From CAVPWP01 sp050789285 (GTDB lineage Bacteria > Pseudomonadota > Alphaproteobacteria > Rhodobacterales > Rhodobacteraceae), in the NCBI RefSeq assembly GCF_050789285.1, contig NZ_JBOUVX010000004.1, positions 124,001 to 188,000 on the forward strand: a stretch of 64,000 nt of DNA, read 5' to 3'. The position numbers were made by a program, and so were the translations under genes. Position 1 is the stretch's first letter. Every line of letters begins with the position of its first letter. A model generated the notes under the pieces. It was given only the letters and a program-made list of their open reading frames with translations. It searched no databases and was not told where the DNA came from. This document shows positions 60,754-64,000 of the stretch, piece by piece.

Positions 60754-61770
60754 TCAGAACTGGTCCTCGAACTTCTTGGCCAGATCCTCGATGTTCTCGG
60801 GCGGCCATTCCTCGACATCCATGCCAAGGTGCAGGCCCATGCCCGAAAGCACTTCCTTGATCTCGTTCAGCGACTTGCGGCCGAAGTTCGGGGTGCGCAG
60901 CATCTCGGCTTCGGTCTTCTGGATCAGATCGCCGATGTAGACGATGTTGTCGTTCTTCAGGCAGTTGGCCGAACGCACCGAAAGCTCCAGCTCGTCCACC
61001 TTCTTCAGCAGAAGCGGATTGAACTCGAGCCCGGTTTCCTCTTCGCCGCGGCCGGCCGATTCAGGCTCTTCGAAGTTCACGAAGATCGACAGCTGGTCCT
61101 GCAAGATGCGCGCGGCATAGGCCACGGCATCATCGGGGGTGATCGAGCCGTCGGTCTCGAGCTTGAGGGTCAGCTTGTCGTAGTCAAGAACCTGGCCTTC
61201 GCGGGTCGGCTGAACGTCGTAGCTGACCTTCTTCACCGGCGAATAGATCGCGTCGATCGGGATCAGACCGATCGGCGCATCCTCGGGGCGGTTCTTGTCG
61301 GCCGAGACATAGCCCTTTCCCGTATTCACGGTCAGTTCCATGAACAGGTCGGCGCCATCGTCGAGGTGGCAGATCACATGGTCCTTGTTCAGGATCTCGA
61401 TGCCCGAGCTTTCCGAGATGTCGCCGGCGGTGACGACCTGCGGCCCTTTCGCCGAGATCGACAGGCGCTTGGGCCCCTCGACTTCCATGCGAATCGCGAC
61501 GCCCTTCAGGTTCAGGACGATGTCGGTCACGTCCTCGCGGACACCCGCGACCGACGAGAATTCGTGCAGGACGTTGTCGATCTGGACGCTGGTGATCGCG
61601 CCACCCTGCAGGCTCGACATCAGGACGCGCCGCAGCGCGTTGCCCAGCGTCAGGCCGAATCCGCGCTCGAGCGGCTCGGCGACGACGGTCGCCTGGCGCG
61701 CCGGGTCGTTGCCGGGCTTCACCTCAAGCTGCGTCGGCTTGATCAATTCCTGCCAGTTCTTGTGGATCAT
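60754..61770 (-). CDS. rpoA: RNA polymerase alpha subunit
   Basis: The 338-residue alpha subunit assembles the core enzyme and contacts activators through its C-terminal domain. The N-terminal domain has ATVVAEPLERGFGLTLGNAL and RRVLMSSLQGGAITSVQIDN; alphaCTD contains LKNDNIVYIGDLIQKTEAEM and LNEIKEVLSGMGLHLGMDVE. Operon position between rpsK and rplQ is conserved. Confidence 0.98.
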   Translation of the reverse strand: MIHKNWQELIKPTQLEVKPGNDPARQATVVAEPLERGFGLTLGNALRRVLMSSLQGGAITSVQIDNVLHEFSSVAGVREDVTDIVLNLKGVAIRMEVEGPKRLSISAKGPQVVTAGDISESSGIEILNKDHVICHLDDGADLFMELTVNTGKGYVSADKNRPEDAPIGLIPIDAIYSPVKKVSYDVQPTREGQVLDYDKLTLKLETDGSITPDDAVAYAARILQDQLSIFVNFEEPESAGRGEEETGLEFNPLLLKKVDELELSVRSANCLKNDNIVYIGDLIQKTEAEMLRTPNFGRKSLNEIKEVLSGMGLHLGMDVEEWPPENIEDLAKKFEDQF

Positions 61771-61887
61771 GCGGGTCTCCTCAATTCCTGCCTTCCGCCC
61801 ATGTCCGTAGCGGTCAGCGCCCGAGGGTCAAAAAATCTGCGACAGGCCACGCGGGGCGCGCATGGCCTGTCGGAAAAACACTGTCGG

Positions 61888-62280
61888 TCAGACGCGGCGG
61901 CGCTTCGGCGGCCGGCAGCCATTGTGGGCCATCGGCGTCACATCACGGATGGACGTGATGTTGAAGCCCACGGCAGCCAGCGCGCGCAGGGCCGACTCAC
62001 GGCCCGAACCGGGGCCCTGCACTTCGACTTCCAGCGTGCGTACGCCATGTTCCTGTGCCTTGCGGCCGGCATCTTCAGCGGCCATCTGGGCGGCATAGGG
62101 CGTCGACTTGCGCGACCCCTTGAAGCCCATCGTGCCGGCCGACGACCAGGCAATCGCGTTGCCCTGCACGTCCGAGATCAGGATCTTGGTGTTGTTGAAC
62201 GACGAATTCACATGCGCCACGCCTGCGGCGATGTTCTTGGAGACCTTCTTCTTGCCTCCGCGACGGGTATCACGAGCCAT
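61888..62280 (-). CDS. rpsK: 30S ribosomal protein S11
   Basis: A 130-residue S11; MARDTRRGGKKKVSKNIAAG then VAHVNSSFNNTKILISDVQG is the conserved N-terminal block, and IRDVTPMAHNGCRPPKRRRV the C terminus. Between rpsM and rpoA, as in all proteobacteria. Confidence 0.98.
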   Translation of the reverse strand: MARDTRRGGKKKVSKNIAAGVAHVNSSFNNTKILISDVQGNAIAWSSAGTMGFKGSRKSTPYAAQMAAEDAGRKAQEHGVRTLEVEVQGPGSGRESALRALAAVGFNITSIRDVTPMAHNGCRPPKRRRV

Positions 62281-62292
62281 CTCGAAGCCTCC

Positions 62293-62661
62293 TTATTTCT
62301 TCTTGCCGGCGATCGGCTTCGCGGGGCCCTTGCGGGTGCGCGCGTTGGTATGGGTGCGCTGGCCGCGAACCGGAAGATTGCGGCGGTGGCGCAGGCCACG
62401 GTAGCACCCCAGGTCCATCAGGCGCTTGATGTTCATCTGCACTTCGCGGCGCAGGTCGCCTTCGACGGTGTAGTTGGCGTCGATATGTTCGCGGATCGCC
62501 AGAACCTCGGCGTCGCTGAGTTCGTTGACCCGGCGGCTTTCCTCGATCTTCACGGCGTCACAGATGGCACGCGCCGAAGCGGGGCCGATTCCGGTAATGT
62601 AGGTAAGGGCGATGGGAACCCGCTTTGCAGTCGGGATGTTCACGCCGGCAATACGTGCCAC
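62293..62661 (-). CDS. rpsM: 30S ribosomal protein S13
   Basis: A 122-residue S13; MARIAGVNIPTAKRVPIALT then YITGIGPASARAICDAVKIE, and the C terminus RGQRTHTNARTRKGPAKPIA. 12 bases before rpsK. Confidence 0.98.
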   Translation of the reverse strand: MARIAGVNIPTAKRVPIALTYITGIGPASARAICDAVKIEESRRVNELSDAEVLAIREHIDANYTVEGDLRREVQMNIKRLMDLGCYRGLRHRRNLPVRGQRTHTNARTRKGPAKPIAGKKK

Positions 62662-63059
62662 GTCGTCTGGTCCTTTCGTTGCGGTTCCGTAGCGCCAGAA
62701 CCTTTTTTCACAACATCAAGCCCGGGACACATGGCCGCCGGGCTGAAGCGTTCGTCTCGGGGCTTGACCACCGGGAAGTCCCAAAGGCCGAAGCGATTCC
62801 CTTCCGGGATGCGGTGACATATGGGGTATCGCCCGGGCCGTCAAGGCCATACGCCCCGCGCTGCACGCCCCCGCGGCCGCGGGGCCGCCGCAGGATGTGG
62901 CGGGTCGGCCTGGCAGGCGGCGCCGCGAAATCCCGCCGATCCCCGGGCCATCCTCCCGAACCGGCCTGTCAAGACGCGCATTCTGATCCGATCCGGGGTA
63001 TGATGCCAGCGACAGGCGCCGAAAAGGCAGGTGCCGACACCGGCGTAGGGGAGGCGATC
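62662..63059. other. gap between rpsM and the small plus-strand gene
   Basis: About 400 bases upstream of rpsM with no supported gene. It must hold the rpsM promoter if adk no longer reads through, but I find no clear -35/-10 pair. The sequence is GC-rich without notable repeats. Confidence 0.45.
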
Positions 63060-63296
63060 GTGACACACGAACCGAAGACCGCGCGAGGGAACGTCACCAA
63101 TGCGACGCACGCACACCATGCCTACATCCTGCAAAGGATCGGGCCCATGCCGCGCCGCACGCTTGCGGCCCTTGAGGATTACGGCCTCGACGATGTCGAG
63201 ATTGCCCGATATCTCGGGCTGAGCGGTGCCTCACTCGGGCGGCTGCGGCGCACCCTGGGCGCGCGGCGCGCGGGCCCCTTGGCCGACGACCGCTGA
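63060..63296 (+). CDS. small helix-turn-helix-like protein between rpsM and adk
   Basis: A 78-residue protein with a GTG start 6 bases after GGGGAGG. The C-terminal part MPRRTLAALEDYGLDDVEIA, then RYLGLSGASLGRLRRTLGAR, resembles a short DNA-binding helix-turn-helix (DVEIARYLGLSGASLGRL). Its strand is opposite to the surrounding ribosomal operon, separating adk from rpsM. It ends 7 bases from the adk stop. No known family. Confidence 0.6.
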   Translation: MTHEPKTARGNVTNATHAHHAYILQRIGPMPRRTLAALEDYGLDDVEIARYLGLSGASLGRLRRTLGARRAGPLADDR

Positions 63297-63303
63297 AGGC
63301 GGC

Positions 63304-63945
63304 CTATCCCAGGATCTTCGCGATGGACCCGGCCACCTCGTCGATCTCGCCCAGGCCGGGCACCCAGCGCAGTTGCCCCTTCGCATGATAGTAGCCGATC
63401 AATGGCGACGTCTTCTTGTAGTATTCCATCAGCCGCGTCCGCAGGCTTTCCTCGTTGTCGTCGGCGCGCCGCTTGAACTCGGTCCCGCCGCAGACGGTGC
63501 ACTTGCCGTCCGAAGGAATGGGTTTGGTGATGTCGTTATAGACTTCGCCGCACTTCGCGCAGGTCGACCGCGCGGTGATGCGGCTGACCAGGGCGTCGTC
63601 GTTCACTTCCATCGCGATGACGTGGTCAAGGCTTTGCCCGTTCCGCGCCAGAAGCGCGTCAAGCGCGTCGGCTTGGCCAAGCGTGCGCGGGAAACCGTCG
63701 AAGATGAAGCCGCCGCCAGTCGACTGGTGCAGCTTTTCGTCGATCAGGCCGATGACGATCTCGTCGGTGACAAGCTCGCCCGCATCCATGATCGCGGCGA
63801 CCTTCTTGCCCATCTCGGTGCCCGAGGTCCGCGCGTCGCGCAGCATGTCGCCGGTCGACAGCTGCACCATGCCGCGCTCCTCGACGAGCCGCCGCGCCTG
63901 GGTACCCTTTCCGGCGCCCGGCGGCCCGAGGAGAATGATGTTCAT
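63304..63945 (-). CDS. adk: adenylate kinase
   Basis: A 213-residue kinase interconverting ATP+AMP and 2 ADP. The P-loop GPPGAGKGTQARRL is at the N terminus; the zinc-type lid has CAKCGEVYND and CTVCGG, four cysteines. The ATG overlaps the secY stop by ATGA. Normally co-transcribed with secY and rpsM; here only the secY side is tight. Confidence 0.97.
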   Translation of the reverse strand: MNIILLGPPGAGKGTQARRLVEERGMVQLSTGDMLRDARTSGTEMGKKVAAIMDAGELVTDEIVIGLIDEKLHQSTGGGFIFDGFPRTLGQADALDALLARNGQSLDHVIAMEVNDDALVSRITARSTCAKCGEVYNDITKPIPSDGKCTVCGGTEFKRRADDNEESLRTRLMEYYKKTSPLIGYYHAKGQLRWVPGLGEIDEVAGSIAKILG

Positions 63946-64000
63946 CGTCTGGACGTCCCCTTCTTGCCGCCGCGCCGCTTGCCGCGCAGCTGCGATTTCT
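63942..64000 (-). CDS. secY: preprotein translocase SecY, C-terminal end only
   Basis: Only the last codons are in the window, reading KSQLRGKRRGGKKGTSRR before a TGA that overlaps the adk start. A basic, glycine-rich tail fits the SecY C terminus, and the position upstream of adk is conserved. The bulk of the gene lies beyond 64000. Confidence 0.8.
   Translation of the reverse strand, partial: KSQLRGKRRGGKKGTSRR

Overview
The window reads as chromosomal DNA of a high-GC alphaproteobacterium of the Rhodobacteraceae, close to Rhodobacter, Cereibacter or Paracoccus. The evidence is the gene order mdh / (3S)-malyl-CoA thioesterase / NnrU-like / mesaconyl-CoA hydratase / sdhCDAB, which follows the Rhodobacter sphaeroides arrangement, together with aapJQMP, an ATP12 chaperone, a LuxI/LuxR pair of rhodobacterial type and the secY-adk-rpsM-rpsK-rpoA-rplQ cluster. 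Species cannot be fixed from the sequence alone.

Region 1 (1-15.4 kb) is central carbon metabolism. On the minus strand lie mdh, a secreted alpha/beta hydrolase, sucC-sucD and the 5' part of sucA. A sulfotransferase-like gene on the plus strand separates sucD from sucA. On the plus strand lie mcl2, an NnrU-like membrane protein and mch (ethylmalonyl-CoA pathway steps that feed malate), then sdhC-sdhD-sdhA-lipoprotein-sdhB. The leaders of sucC and of sdhC each carry two near-identical TGTGATCACA palindromes exactly 21 bp apart, which suggests one regulator for both TCA operons.

Region 2 (about 15.5-36.06 kb) is an integrative mobilizable element lying against a tRNA-Arg(ACG) gene. It has a MobC-like protein, a relaxase, a VirD4/TraG-type coupling ATPase and a large serine recombinase, but no mating-pore genes, so it probably borrows a conjugation machine. 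Its cargo is ArdC antirestriction, a complete type I restriction-modification operon with an embedded HEPN-like gene, a downstream XRE-ImmA/IrrE regulator plus DUF4411 PIN-type protein, and a small tyrosine-phosphatase-like gene coupled to an unrecognised protein. Between the phosphatase gene and hsdM is a 700-base stretch with an array of hairpins of related loop sequence and three copies of a TTTGTAcTACAAA palindrome. This is the least explained DNA in the window. The recombinase reading frame ends inside the tRNA gene.

Region 3 (36-54.8 kb) is housekeeping: an orphan histidine kinase, a flavin disulfide reductase with a TVP38-family membrane protein, rpmH-rnpA-yidD, ttcA, an EAL phosphodiesterase, yidC-MOSC-engB-argB-FeS protein-SixA-like phosphatase in a tight run, and the general L-amino-acid ABC transporter aapJQMP.

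Region 4 (54.8-64 kb) holds the ATP12 chaperone, an RluC-type pseudouridine synthase, crcB, rarA, a luxR-luxI pair with a near-textbook lux box, then rplQ, rpoA, rpsK, rpsM, a small unknown plus-strand gene, adk and the last codons of secY.
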